Origin: Synergistaceae bacterium | GTDB taxonomy: Bacteria > Synergistota > Synergistia > Synergistales > Aminobacteriaceae | Direction of reading: 5' to 3' | Length of the DNA stretch: 45,519 bases | NCBI GenBank assembly: GCA_018436785.1 | Contig: JAHDKR010000165.1 | Span: 1-45,519 of the forward strand | Shown: one piece after another, positions 8,801 to 15,426 of the stretch | How the letters are laid out: every line of letters starts with the position of its first letter | How positions within the stretch are numbered: the first letter of the stretch is position 1 | The notes under the pieces: model-generated | Told to the model about the DNA's origin: nothing | What the model saw: the letters and a program-made list of their open reading frames with translations, nothing else | Database searches by the model: none | Made by a program: the position numbers and the translations under genes

Positions 8801-9434
8801 TCTTGCTGTTGGCCCCTTCGTAACAGAAAGAGCAGTGAAAAGGACACCCTCGCCCCGTCATCACGGCCATGTGATTGATGCCGCGGTGCTGGGCCGATTT
8901 AATAGTTCCAGAAATACCGGGGATGGAGTCCAGATTTTCGATGACAGGATAAATTCCGTTGTCGTAGTATGCTCCGCCTTTTGTGAACGAACACATCCCG
9001 GGGATGGTCTCCCACTGTTCCCTCCGCTCTTCTCTCAGCGTGCGGAGCGCTGCGAGCAGAGAGTACTCTCCCTCGCCCCGTACGATTCCGTCGGCGCGGC
9101 TCGCTCGTAAAAACTCCTCTCCCAACCCGACGGTCTGGGGGCCGCCGACGAGAACGACGGCGCCGAAACGCTCCTTGATCACCCTGGAAAAGCTCTCAAC
9201 CGCCGACTGATTCTCGTAATCACAGTATAATCCCACCACTGTATTCCGGCCGCACCCTGTTGTGTTCAGGAATTCCAGGCCTTTCAACAGCTCTCCTGAA
9301 AAAACGGCCGTGTCGATTCCCTGGCCGGTCATCATCTCCGCCAGCGACATAAGGCCGATGGGCTCTATCTGGGTGATCGAATGGGTTCTCGTTCCGCGAT
9401 GAATCAGCATCAGTCTCAGGTTGATAGTGTTCAC
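5844..9434 (-). CDS. Double B12-binding-type radical SAM protein, modules 3 and 4 fused
   Basis: The protein has 1196 residues and contains two complete copies of the same architecture. Module 3 (about 1-590) has GLYCDYEN (68-75), VGGPQT (96-101), RGEGE (119-123), cysteines C197, C201 and C204, and a PqqD-like tail at about 525-590. A basic linker (RKAAERKWKKKK, about 591-602) leads to module 4 (from about 609), with GFSVDFEN (677-684), IGGPEA, RGEGE, cysteines C803, C807 and C810, and a final PqqD-like tail (SPFEYEVLKYSTGKSTI). The start is GTG 9434 with a GGAGG site six bases upstream. An internal ATG at 7610 (residue 609) has its own GGGGAG site six bases upstream, so module 4 may also be made alone. 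No stop or frameshift interrupts the frame. Single proteins with two full B12 radical SAM units are unusual. It is expected to modify the Nif11-type peptide encoded upstream. Confidence 0.88.
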   Translation of the reverse strand: MNTINLRLMLIHRGTRTHSITQIEPIGLMSLAEMMTGQGIDTAVFSGELLKGLEFLNTTGCGRNTVVGLYCDYENQSAVESFSRVIKERFGAVVLVGGPQTVGLGEEFLRASRADGIVRGEGEYSLLAALRTLREERREQWETIPGMCSFTKGGAYYDNGIYPVIENLDSIPGISGTIKSAQHRGINHMAVMTGRGCPFHCSFCYEGANSKNVRQRSVANVMHEIRRRLQENPNVKYLFFCDDTFTLDTERVRAFCEEIKELRKEHDFVWFADAHVNVVINHPEIVKMMVDAGLVRMQIGIESCNQHIIDIYNKNVKREGFFEVIEICKAAKLPQLVGNIIIGGALETRETLDYTFNTVYEMLRAGRGMVEVVSTFYMPFPETAMTKAPERFGVIVKDEKALTSVGDFPVIETKALSIEEICAARNEFFEGTTGVMRKMFRDGGIPDETVMRSYALSERYGLSGMWQSLAYSKFPYLDAQYKARIRGDALTRDYDMHSMFDTYPQRVFLLSLTPSLAADIPSVNGFVVSPFEFEVLKHSSGKLTMLEMAEAIFPDCRSAFENFEDFKPHLLETVKKLEAAGMCVLSGPLNRKAAERKWKKKKDAGEPRMKNKVILFKVFTIAMETAGFSRNGAFLGLYGLVSYLDEQGYDAVACECRPDQVIEYIQRLPLDEVCCVGFSVDFENKHAVEKISASIAETSGIPVLIGGPEAFSLDEEYLRGSKAAAIVRGEGELAMTAVLEALKAKKSLDAIPGILYIDENGECVDRGEGPVVENLDELPFPAYEKSMTPVDYSNLYIMTSRGCPYSCVFCHEGALKRPVRRRSVANVVAEMRHLLLKYPELKYFLFCDDTLVANPEWLDEFCREVKALQAVRPFQFYCEADAASLSKRPEVIKDMVAAGLNRLQIGIESADREMLKIYRKNLAPEMVETVVKAAYDAGVQQVFGALLVGGPFENREHIEKNKAFAARLMRLGPGMMEIAPSILMPYPMTDIGRHPEKYGLKIYDRQGVASISDYPLMESASMDRREIMAAYQEYIQSFVNEVKAMLDTGELGHEDILRAFRTSMNSKGPKYWSNIIAHHKPMLAPYYTMLAREAASRIGDVQPGELPKWRPQRLLEMWRDVDFSRGYPLARGEALSPFEYEVLKYSTGKSTIAEIARILYERFGKPFGETTEDLTGRIVETLKAFDKKYWLLVVPY
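7593..7627 (-). promoter_or_regulatory. Internal ribosome binding site and start inside the fused radical SAM gene
   Basis: On the minus strand GGGGAG lies six bases before ATG 7610. The protein from that ATG (MKNKVILFKV...) starts exactly where a stand-alone module of this family would begin. It would give a 588-residue protein ending at 5844. Whether it is used cannot be seen from sequence. Confidence 0.45.
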
Positions 9435-9489
9435 TCCGGGCCTCCATAGAGTAGTGTGTACGACAGGTTCGCTCTCATCGCATTCCGTT

Positions 9490-11178
9490 TCACAGGCAGG
9501 GCGAGAAGAGCGTCAGATGCTGCGCGCTCAGTCTTTCGAGGCAGGCGCTCGTTGCTTCCATGGACAGATTCAGTTTTTTTGCCGTCTCCTTCACCGAAGA
9601 GGAACCGGCGTCCAGCAGGATATCCGTTTCCGCGCCGCTCAAGGCTGTAAAATCCACCAGCGAAAAATCAGGAACGCGCTGGATGAAGGAGGTTGTCTTT
9701 TCCGCTCCTTCAAGTTCGTTCCATTCTTTCAGAAGTCCCTTATAGTCGGTAAGTTTCCGATAGTAGGCGACCAGAAGCGGGTCCTTGCCGTAGATGAACT
9801 TCAGGTACCCCGCCGCGATGCCGTACCGGAACGCCAGCTCGAAGTCGCGCCTGATCCGCTCCGGAGGAATCCGGCCGTTCGCGTACTGCGCCTTCATCGC
9901 GTTGGAAATATGCGTGAGAAAGACCGACCGTTCACGGCATATTTCCGGAACGGAAAGCTCGAGCGTACTGTTCACCGGAAAGTCCTCGATGGACGTCAGA
10001 CAGTCCCGGTCTTCAAGGGCGATGCCGAAGCTTCCGGGATGTGTGGAAATTCGCGTTCCCGGCAGCGGCATCAGGAAAGTGGTGGAGAGATCCAGCATCC
10101 CCGGCGCGCGATGCAGTAAATCAAGGGCGAAGCCGGTGGTCGTTTCGAGGGTGCGCCGGGTTTCAAAAGCCCCCCCGATGATGAAATTCCCGGCGAGCTG
10201 GGGCAGCCCCTCGCGGTAGCAGGTATCTACCACGTTCTTCACGTCCTCCGGAACGGCTTGTTTCCCGTATGTCTGAAGGACATGGTCATCTCCGGATTCC
10301 ATGCCGATCTGCATCCGGACCATACCGCTCGCGATCATTTCGGCTATCAGCTCCGGGCGGCGCGCTAAAAATCCCGGGTGCCCTTCGCAGAACCAGACGA
10401 AATCATGGCGTTCCCGAAGGCGCCGCACCCCTTTCAGCAGCTCACTCAGGCGCTCGGGATTGGCGGTGAAGGTGTCGTCGCAAAAAAACAGATACCGTGG
10501 CCCCCTGCTTTTCTGCAACCGCGCTTCGATTTCACACAGCACGTCGTCCGGGGTGCGCATTCGCAAGTTTTTCGAATTGCCCCCCTCGAAACAGAATGCG
10601 CAGCGATACGGACAGCCCCTGGCCGTGATCACCGACATCAAGGGCCGTTCTCCGTATCCTACTATCGCTTCATCCTGCGGCGGAGCGTAGTGAGAAAAAT
10701 CCTTCAGATACACGTATTCGGAAGGCTCACCGGGGAGCATTTCCCCCGGCACGGCGACTGTTGCGCCCGTACGGCGGGCCCGGAGCCAGGCGGGGAGGGA
10801 CTCTTCCCCTTCCCCCTTGATGATGGCGTCCGCGCCGTACCGTTCCAGATCCCGTTCCGTCATATGCAGCGTATGCGGTCCGCCCAGGACAACGTAGAAA
10901 TCATTTCCGGCTTCCTTTTTCAGACCCTTGATGATTGCCGCCACCGAGGACTGGTTGTCGAAGTCGCAGTAGAAACAGACCGCAAAAAGGCGCTCTTTCA
11001 TTTGTCCAATGGTTTTGACCACATCGGTTGTGATGCCGGTATAGGCGTATGCTTCAAAACCGTCGGCGTTGAGCTGCGCCGCGAGCGTGAGAATTCCCAG
11101 ATTCCCGATCATTTCAAAGGTCCTCCCCGGGACCAGCCGTTGGGTGTACACGAGGAGAACAAGGGGAGACGCGTTCAT
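9490..11178 (-). CDS. B12-binding-type radical SAM protein, module 2 of the RiPP cluster
   Basis: Starting at ATG 11178 gives 562 residues. That ATG overlaps the previous gene's stop (ATGA), so translation is probably coupled. The open frame continues further upstream, but that stretch overlaps module 1 in another frame and is not domain-like. The B12-binding-type domain covers about 1-135, with CFYCDFDN (68-75), VLGGPHT (about 97-103) and KGEGE (121-125). The radical SAM cysteines are C189, C193 and C196 in ARGCPYRCAFC, followed by FEGGNSKNLR, CDDTFTANPE and QIGMESGD. The C-terminal tail (about 510-562: LSGAETDILLDAGSSSVKET) is a shorter PqqD-like winged helix. It belongs to the same operon as the Nif11-type peptide. 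Function inferred: peptide-modifying radical enzyme, cytoplasmic. Confidence 0.88.
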   Translation of the reverse strand: MNASPLVLLVYTQRLVPGRTFEMIGNLGILTLAAQLNADGFEAYAYTGITTDVVKTIGQMKERLFAVCFYCDFDNQSSVAAIIKGLKKEAGNDFYVVLGGPHTLHMTERDLERYGADAIIKGEGEESLPAWLRARRTGATVAVPGEMLPGEPSEYVYLKDFSHYAPPQDEAIVGYGERPLMSVITARGCPYRCAFCFEGGNSKNLRMRTPDDVLCEIEARLQKSRGPRYLFFCDDTFTANPERLSELLKGVRRLRERHDFVWFCEGHPGFLARRPELIAEMIASGMVRMQIGMESGDDHVLQTYGKQAVPEDVKNVVDTCYREGLPQLAGNFIIGGAFETRRTLETTTGFALDLLHRAPGMLDLSTTFLMPLPGTRISTHPGSFGIALEDRDCLTSIEDFPVNSTLELSVPEICRERSVFLTHISNAMKAQYANGRIPPERIRRDFELAFRYGIAAGYLKFIYGKDPLLVAYYRKLTDYKGLLKEWNELEGAEKTTSFIQRVPDFSLVDFTALSGAETDILLDAGSSSVKETAKKLNLSMEATSACLERLSAQHLTLFSPCL

Positions 11179-12926
11179 GGTTTCTGGTAGAGAATCCATT
11201 TCTTCTGTTCCATCGAATGCAGCGCTTCTTCCGCCCGTTTGTAAAAGTCGGGCTGCGTTCCCGCGGGGTCGAGCGCCGCTTTCCCCTGCCGAATGACTTC
11301 CCGTTTCGAGAGCTTCCCGCTGCATAATTTGAGGAGCGTGTAGTCGATTTCTTCCAGCGGCGTATCGACAACCCGCGGTTTTGCCCCGCTGATGTCGGTG
11401 TACAGCCACAACTCGAAGGTCCGGTGCGGAATGGCGTTCTCTTCCCAAGCGCCCAGTTGACTGCCTGTGACATACTCGCCGAACGCCCGCATTCTCCAGT
11501 AGGCGTCGTCGATGGGCAGATTTTTGTATACATAGTCGTTCCATCGGGTAAATACGCCGTAGCGCTCCCCCAGACGGTACGCGTCCAGAATCACCGATTC
11601 GGGAATTTTGCCGTCAAGGTAGATTGTTCGCATTTCATTCTGGAGCCGCTTGTTGGCCTGAAGGCGTATCTTTGTAAGCTCTATGAAATCCAATGCTTCC
11701 GTTCCGGAAAGAGGAATATCTTCATTGCAGCAGTCGATGAGGGACTCGTAAATTTCCATCCCGAATTTTTGAGGATTCAGGGTGATCGGCGTTTGAGGAA
11801 ACGGAAGAAAGGAGAAGTAGGCGGTTTCAAATTGCCCGGGCGCCCTATACAGCAGCTCCATGATCAGATCTTCGGACTCCTGAACGGTTTCCCTGGTTTC
11901 GTGAGGCCCTCCCAGAATAATGTTGCCGGAAATAGCGTGAATCCCCGAGTCGACGCAGTGGGCGATGACCTCCACCGCCATCTTCCGCGTAATTTTCTTG
12001 TTATAGCTTTGCAAAACGGCGTCGCTGCCGGACTCCAGGCCGAAAAAAATTTTTTTCAGCCCCGCCTCCGCCATAGTGCGGGCCATGTCCCGGTGTTTGC
12101 CGATGAGGGAGATATGAGCGCTGGCAAACCATACGAAATCGTACTCTTTGCGGAGTTCCTTGATTCCCTCGCAGATTTCATCGACCCGTTTATGATCCAG
12201 CGTAAAGGTGTCGTCGAGAAAATTGATGTACTTAATGGAGGGGTTCCGTTCAAAGTTTGCCCTGATCTCGTGAAGCAGCGAGGGAACGGAGTGGCGGCGC
12301 ACCCGTTTTGCATTGGCCCCCTCATAGCAGAAGGTGCATCCGAAAGGACAGCCCCGTCCGGTTAAAATGGGGAGAAGCGAGTAGTGTTTATAGTCGTTGG
12401 TCAAGGTGATATCAGGCCAAGGAATGGAATCCAAGGCTTCAGGCGGGGTTCTCGGGGGTGTTTTCACAAGCTGTGAAGAAGCATCCAGAAAAGCTATTCC
12501 CTGAATTGTCTCCAGTGACCCTCGGCGATGGATACAATACTCCATGAGCTCCGGAACTGTTTCTTCCCCTTCGCCGATGCAGACGGCAAGGATTCCCGTG
12601 TCTTTCAAAAAATCGGCGTCCATGTCGACGGTTTGCGGCCCGCCTGCCAGCAGAATCACTTCCGGGTAGTTTCTTTTCACTTCCCGGGCGAAGAGCCTGA
12701 CCCAGTTGACATTATCAAAATCGCAATAGAATCCGATGACTTTGGGCCGGTCTTCCTGCTCCATGAGCATTTTTACATGGCTCAAGGCTTCTTTGGCATA
12801 GCCCTGAAACATCTCGGCTGTATATTTTTTTTGCCGTAAAAGCTGTATTAAAATATTCATTCCCAGATTGCTTCCGGGAATGTACCCGCAGACAGAGCGG
12901 TGTGATTTTATGAGCAACAGATCCAC
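11175..12926 (-). CDS. B12-binding-type radical SAM protein, module 1 of the RiPP cluster
   Basis: This 583-residue protein is the first enzyme gene after the precursor. The B12-binding-type domain spans about 1-135, with GFYCDFDN at 65-72, LAGGPQTV at 93-100 and GEGE at 118-121. The radical SAM motif GRGCPFGCTFC places the cluster cysteines at C193, C197 and C200. It is followed by YEGANAKRVR, LDDTFTLD and FFGLESGSD. The long linker (about 390-515) and the tail (about 523-583, with DYTLLKLCSGKLSKREV) match the other modules. The start is GTG 12926 with a GGAGG site eight bases away, just downstream of the hairpin at 12944-12978. It ends in a 4-base overlap with module 2. Alone among the five, it has FFGLESG instead of QIGxES. 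Likely acts on the Nif11-type peptide; reaction unknown. Confidence 0.88.
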   Translation of the reverse strand: MDLLLIKSHRSVCGYIPGSNLGMNILIQLLRQKKYTAEMFQGYAKEALSHVKMLMEQEDRPKVIGFYCDFDNVNWVRLFAREVKRNYPEVILLAGGPQTVDMDADFLKDTGILAVCIGEGEETVPELMEYCIHRRGSLETIQGIAFLDASSQLVKTPPRTPPEALDSIPWPDITLTNDYKHYSLLPILTGRGCPFGCTFCYEGANAKRVRRHSVPSLLHEIRANFERNPSIKYINFLDDTFTLDHKRVDEICEGIKELRKEYDFVWFASAHISLIGKHRDMARTMAEAGLKKIFFGLESGSDAVLQSYNKKITRKMAVEVIAHCVDSGIHAISGNIILGGPHETRETVQESEDLIMELLYRAPGQFETAYFSFLPFPQTPITLNPQKFGMEIYESLIDCCNEDIPLSGTEALDFIELTKIRLQANKRLQNEMRTIYLDGKIPESVILDAYRLGERYGVFTRWNDYVYKNLPIDDAYWRMRAFGEYVTGSQLGAWEENAIPHRTFELWLYTDISGAKPRVVDTPLEEIDYTLLKLCSGKLSKREVIRQGKAALDPAGTQPDFYKRAEEALHSMEQKKWILYQKP

Positions 12927-12943
12927 GTGGTTTCCTCCGCCTA

Positions 12944-12978
12944 AAAGAGGAGACCGGAAAAATTCCGGCCTCCTCTTT
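12944..12978 (-). terminator. Hairpin between precursor and enzyme genes (attenuator)
   Basis: Two 16-base arms (AAAGAGGAGGCCGGAA and its complement with one G-U pair) close a three-base loop, 33 bases after the precursor stop. On the minus strand only a short run CTTTTA follows, so termination is probably partial. This is the usual layout where a peptide precursor must be made in excess over its modifying enzymes. The ribosome binding site of module 1 lies directly downstream. Confidence 0.7.
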
Positions 12979-13010
12979 CATCATCCGTGAAGGAGAAGGG
13001 GCTCCTTCGT

Positions 13011-13274
13011 TTATTTTGCTGTTTGCACAGCTACAAACGCGTAATCCACGCCAACTATGCTCAAACCGCCTGAAGCCTGATCCAACTGCTCGTCGCTGAG
13101 CGGCGCCTTCCCCTGGGCTTCCTTGAAGGCAGCCTCGAATTCCGCCGCAGTACACTTGTACCCCAGTTTTGCAACCACCGCATTGAATTCCGCTTCGGAT
13201 TTCGCCTCTCCTAGTTTCTTCGCCAGCTCCTCGTCCGTTAGAACCTTTGCAGCCAATGCTTTCGCGCCGTCCAT
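13011..13274 (-). CDS. Nif11-like leader peptide, RiPP precursor
   Basis: This 87-residue peptide has a Nif11-type leader and a double-glycine site. The leader shows the family pattern: LTDEELAKKLGEAKSEAEF (about 12-30), AKLGYKCTAAEFEAAFKEA (about 35-53) and PLSDEQLDQASGG (58-70). After Gly70 the predicted core is LSIVGVDYAFVAVQTAK (17 residues, 71-87). The core has no Cys and only one Ser and one Thr, so lanthionine or azole chemistry is unlikely; it is rich in Val and Ala with two VxV-like units. A GGAGGAG site lies upstream of ATG 13274, and a near-consensus promoter and a downstream hairpin bracket it. Five B12-binding-type radical SAM modules follow on the same strand, which supports a precursor role. 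The family match is strong; the mature product and its function are unknown. Confidence 0.9.
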   Translation of the reverse strand: MDGAKALAAKVLTDEELAKKLGEAKSEAEFNAVVAKLGYKCTAAEFEAAFKEAQGKAPLSDEQLDQASGGLSIVGVDYAFVAVQTAK

Positions 13275-13307
13275 GATTTTCTTCTCCTCCTTGTGTGTCT
13301 ATAAGGT

Positions 13308-13327
13308 AGGTGATACGCACCTCGTAT
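13308..13327 (-). promoter_or_regulatory. Overlapping inverted repeats in the RiPP mRNA leader
   Basis: AGGTG/CACCT (13308-13312 and 13318-13322) and ATACG/CGTAT (13313-13317 and 13323-13327) are interleaved five-base inverted repeats just after the predicted start point. They are mutually exclusive hairpins or a small operator. The arms are short, so chance is possible. Confidence 0.3.
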
Positions 13328-13342
13328 GAAAATATAGAAATT

Positions 13343-13370
13343 ATTATACAGCCCACCGGGATATTGTCAA
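13343..13370 (-). promoter_or_regulatory. Near-consensus sigma70 promoter of the RiPP operon
   Basis: On the minus strand TTGACA (13365-13370) and TATAAT (13343-13348) are both perfect hexamers, spaced by 16 bases. The start point should be near 13336, giving a leader of about 60 bases before ATG 13274. It is the best sigma70 match I found in the window and suggests strong expression of the precursor. Confidence 0.8.
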
Positions 13371-13605
13371 ATGAGCTCTTTGGAGAGATTTTTGCTGAAG
13401 TTGCGATGCGCTCGAAACATGGAAGATCGGCGTCGCTGTGGCGGCGATACCGTCTGTTCCATTGAATGAACTCCTCTTGAGACAAGTTGTTTCAAATGTC
13501 ACCGACAGGTAACAAAAATCTCTTCCGCGTGATATAATGCGAACGACTTTTTCCCGCAAGGAGTTTTCTGCAAACATAATCTCCTGACAAAAGGAGTGGT
13601 ATAGG

Positions 13606-14850
13606 TTGCGACATCCTCTTCGTATCCTCAGCGTTTCGTTTCTTCTTCTTTTTCTTACCAGTTCGTCGCTCTTCGGGGCGGGATTCGCGCTGTATGACTT
13701 CAGCGCGCGCGGCAACGCGCTCGGCGGGGCTATGGTGGGCCGGGCGGACGATCCTTCGGCAATCGCGTTCAACCCGGCCGGTATCACGCAGATCCCCGGA
13801 AGCGCGTTCATGACCGGTCTTGGGTTTTTGCTGCCCAGCGGAACGGCTGTCGCAACGGGAACCGCGATGAGCGTGGACCAGAACGACAGAACTTTTATAC
13901 TGCCGAACATGTACTACACAAAACAGATGAACGAAAAGCTCTGGCTGGGCGTCGGCGTGATGACACGGTTCGGGCTCGGGACGGAGTTCCCTCACGACTG
14001 GTTCGGACGCTACAACAGCTACCGGGCGATGCTTGAATCGGTCTCGATCAACCCGAACATCGCCTGGAAGGTCAACGATGCACTCTCGCTCTCGGTGGGG
14101 GTGGAAGCCCTCTGGTTCGAGGCGGATCTGCGGCGGAAAATCGACTCGACACAGGGCGTTGCCCCCAATCCGGCGACGGACATAGACCTTCGCTTGAAAG
14201 GGGACGACATCGGCTACGGATGGAACGTGGGACTGCACTACAAAATGGACGAGACCACGCGGTTCGGCCTTCACTACCGGAGCAGGGTGAAGCTCGCCCT
14301 GTCGGGAACCGCCATAGCAACGAGTCCGTTGGCCACCGACTCGACGGAAGGCCGCGTGGACCTTACCCTTCCAGATATGTTGATGTTCGGCGTCAGCAAG
14401 CAGCTGACCCCCAAACTCAACGTGGAGGTCGGCGCCATCCATACCGGGTGGGACAGCTACGACTCCATCGCGATCAACTTCGGGAAACCCTTGCTCGGGG
14501 CGCTGCCCATCCGCTCTTTCACGCCGAAGAACTGGGCCAGTGTCTGGAGATACCAGCTGGGGCTCGAGTATGCGTATTCTCCCGAGTGGACCTGGAGGCT
14601 TGGGTACACGTACGACCAGGAACCGATGCCGGATGCGACCATCGACTATCAACTGCCCACCGCCGACAGACAGCTCTTTTCTATAGGCTTCGGATATGCG
14701 AAGAACGACTGGGCGCTTGATTTTGCCTACTCTCGACTGCTCTCCGACGAGAGAACCATCGCCGGACGCCGGGCGGAGGGGATTCTTGACTCGCGGACAC
14801 ATGACATGAACGTCAATATCTTCATGCTGAGCTACAGCATCAGGTTTTAA
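13606..14850 (+). CDS. OmpP1/FadL/TodX-family outer membrane protein
   Basis: This 414-residue protein starts at TTG 13606, nine bases after AAGGAG. It has a signal peptide (about residues 1-25, cut near SSLFGA). The mature N-terminus GFALYDFSARGNALGGAMVGRADDPSAIAFNPAGIT is typical of the FadL family, whose N-terminal hatch plugs a 14-strand barrel that passes hydrophobic compounds. The rest shows alternating aromatic strands (for example YGWNVGLHYKMDETTRFGLHYRS and YQLGLEYAYSPEWTWRLGYTY) and ends in Phe (SYSIRF), as barrel proteins do for BAM recognition. It is a single-gene unit with its own terminator. It supports a diderm envelope. The transported substrate is unknown. Confidence 0.92.
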   Translation: MRHPLRILSVSFLLLFLTSSSLFGAGFALYDFSARGNALGGAMVGRADDPSAIAFNPAGITQIPGSAFMTGLGFLLPSGTAVATGTAMSVDQNDRTFILPNMYYTKQMNEKLWLGVGVMTRFGLGTEFPHDWFGRYNSYRAMLESVSINPNIAWKVNDALSLSVGVEALWFEADLRRKIDSTQGVAPNPATDIDLRLKGDDIGYGWNVGLHYKMDETTRFGLHYRSRVKLALSGTAIATSPLATDSTEGRVDLTLPDMLMFGVSKQLTPKLNVEVGAIHTGWDSYDSIAINFGKPLLGALPIRSFTPKNWASVWRYQLGLEYAYSPEWTWRLGYTYDQEPMPDATIDYQLPTADRQLFSIGFGYAKNDWALDFAYSRLLSDERTIAGRRAEGILDSRTHDMNVNIFMLSYSIRF

Positions 14851-14857
14851 CCTCTAT

Positions 14858-14903
14858 TCCCGGAGGGCGCGGGCCCGCTTCGTCGCTCTCCGGGATGTTT
14901 TTT
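14858..14903 (+). terminator. Rho-independent terminator of the porin gene
   Basis: TCCCGGAG (14858-14865) pairs with CTCCGGGA (14888-14895), with GCGGGCCCGC in the loop region. A run of six T follows at 14898-14903. Confidence 0.8.
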
Positions 14904-14990
14904 GTCTCGCCTCCTACATTCTTCCCATGCTTGTGTATTCTGTCTTTTTGCTCTTTTCTCCTCCCTCTTGCGGGTAGAGTCTTTTTATGA

Positions 14991-15020
14991 TATATGAATA
15001 GTTGCTCATATATTCATATA
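14991..15020 (+). promoter_or_regulatory. ArsR/CzrA-type operator, perfect inverted repeat
   Basis: TATATGAATA (14991-15000) and TATTCATATA (15011-15020) are exact complements separated by ten bases. Such AT-rich TGAA/TTCA repeats are the usual sites of SmtB/CzrA-type repressors. It lies 19 bases before the ATG of the ArsR-family gene. A possible -35 (TTGCGG at 14968-14973) sits 17 bases upstream, so the repeat would overlap the -10 region and block transcription when the metal-free repressor binds. Confidence 0.75.
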
Positions 15021-15039
15021 AACATATAAGGAGGCCCCC

Positions 15040-15426
15040 ATGAACTCTCAAACATCTGTTTCGTCTGATGAGGCGCTTCGCCTGACCCCGGATGAAGTAT
15101 CCTCCCGGATGCCCGACGAAAGGACGCTCTACGAGCTTGCAGATCTCTTCCGGGTGTTCGGCGACAGCACCAGGATAAAAATTCTCTGCGCGCTTTCCGT
15201 TTCCGATCTCTGCGTCGCGGATATCGCGTCCCTGCTTTCCATGACCCAATCTGCAATTTCGCACCAGCTTCGGGTGCTTAAACAGGTGCGTCTTGTCCGC
15301 GTCGCCAGGAAAGGACGATCGTCCGTGTACAGCCTTGACGACGACCACGTGCGGACCATCTTCGACCAGGGATTCCGGCATGTGCGGCACATTGCGCCCT
15401 CCTCTGAAAGGGGGGAGGCGAAGTGA
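15040..15426 (+). CDS. ArsR/SmtB-family metal-sensing repressor, CzrA-like
   Basis: This 128-residue winged-helix protein carries the ArsR core LADLFRVFGDSTRIKILCAL then SQSAISHQLRVLKQVRLVRVARKG-like features (about residues 33-95; here MTQSAISHQLRVLK). The alpha-3 metal motif is reduced to SDLCVADIA with one Cys. The alpha-5 site is complete, however: the DDDHVRTIFDQGFRHVRH stretch places Asp-x-His, then His eleven residues later and His three further, the same spacing as the zinc site of CzrA. This points to zinc (or cobalt) sensing. GGAGG precedes ATG 15040. The gene overlaps the P-type ATPase by four bases (GTGA), and a perfect inverted-repeat operator lies upstream. It therefore most likely represses its own operon until zinc rises. 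Confidence 0.93.
   Translation: MNSQTSVSSDEALRLTPDEVSSRMPDERTLYELADLFRVFGDSTRIKILCALSVSDLCVADIASLLSMTQSAISHQLRVLKQVRLVRVARKGRSSVYSLDDDHVRTIFDQGFRHVRHIAPSSERGEAK

Larger units (their letters stand above)
13275..13605. other. Divergent intergenic region between the RiPP operon and the porin
   Basis: This 331-base gap holds the RiPP promoter and leader on the minus strand. On the plus strand a TATAAT (13533-13538) with GTAACA 18 bases upstream (13509-13514) is a candidate porin promoter. I see no gene here. Confidence 0.5.

Noticed and set aside
4551..9110. Long plus-strand frames opposite the radical SAM genes
   Set aside because: Mirror frames of GC-rich coding DNA with His/Pro/Arg-rich translations and no ribosome binding sites.
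11179..11544. N-terminal extension of radical SAM module 2 (frame open to 11544)
   Set aside because: It overlaps module 1 in another frame, is basic and not domain-like; ATG 11178 with the ATGA overlap opens the B12-binding-type domain at the usual place.
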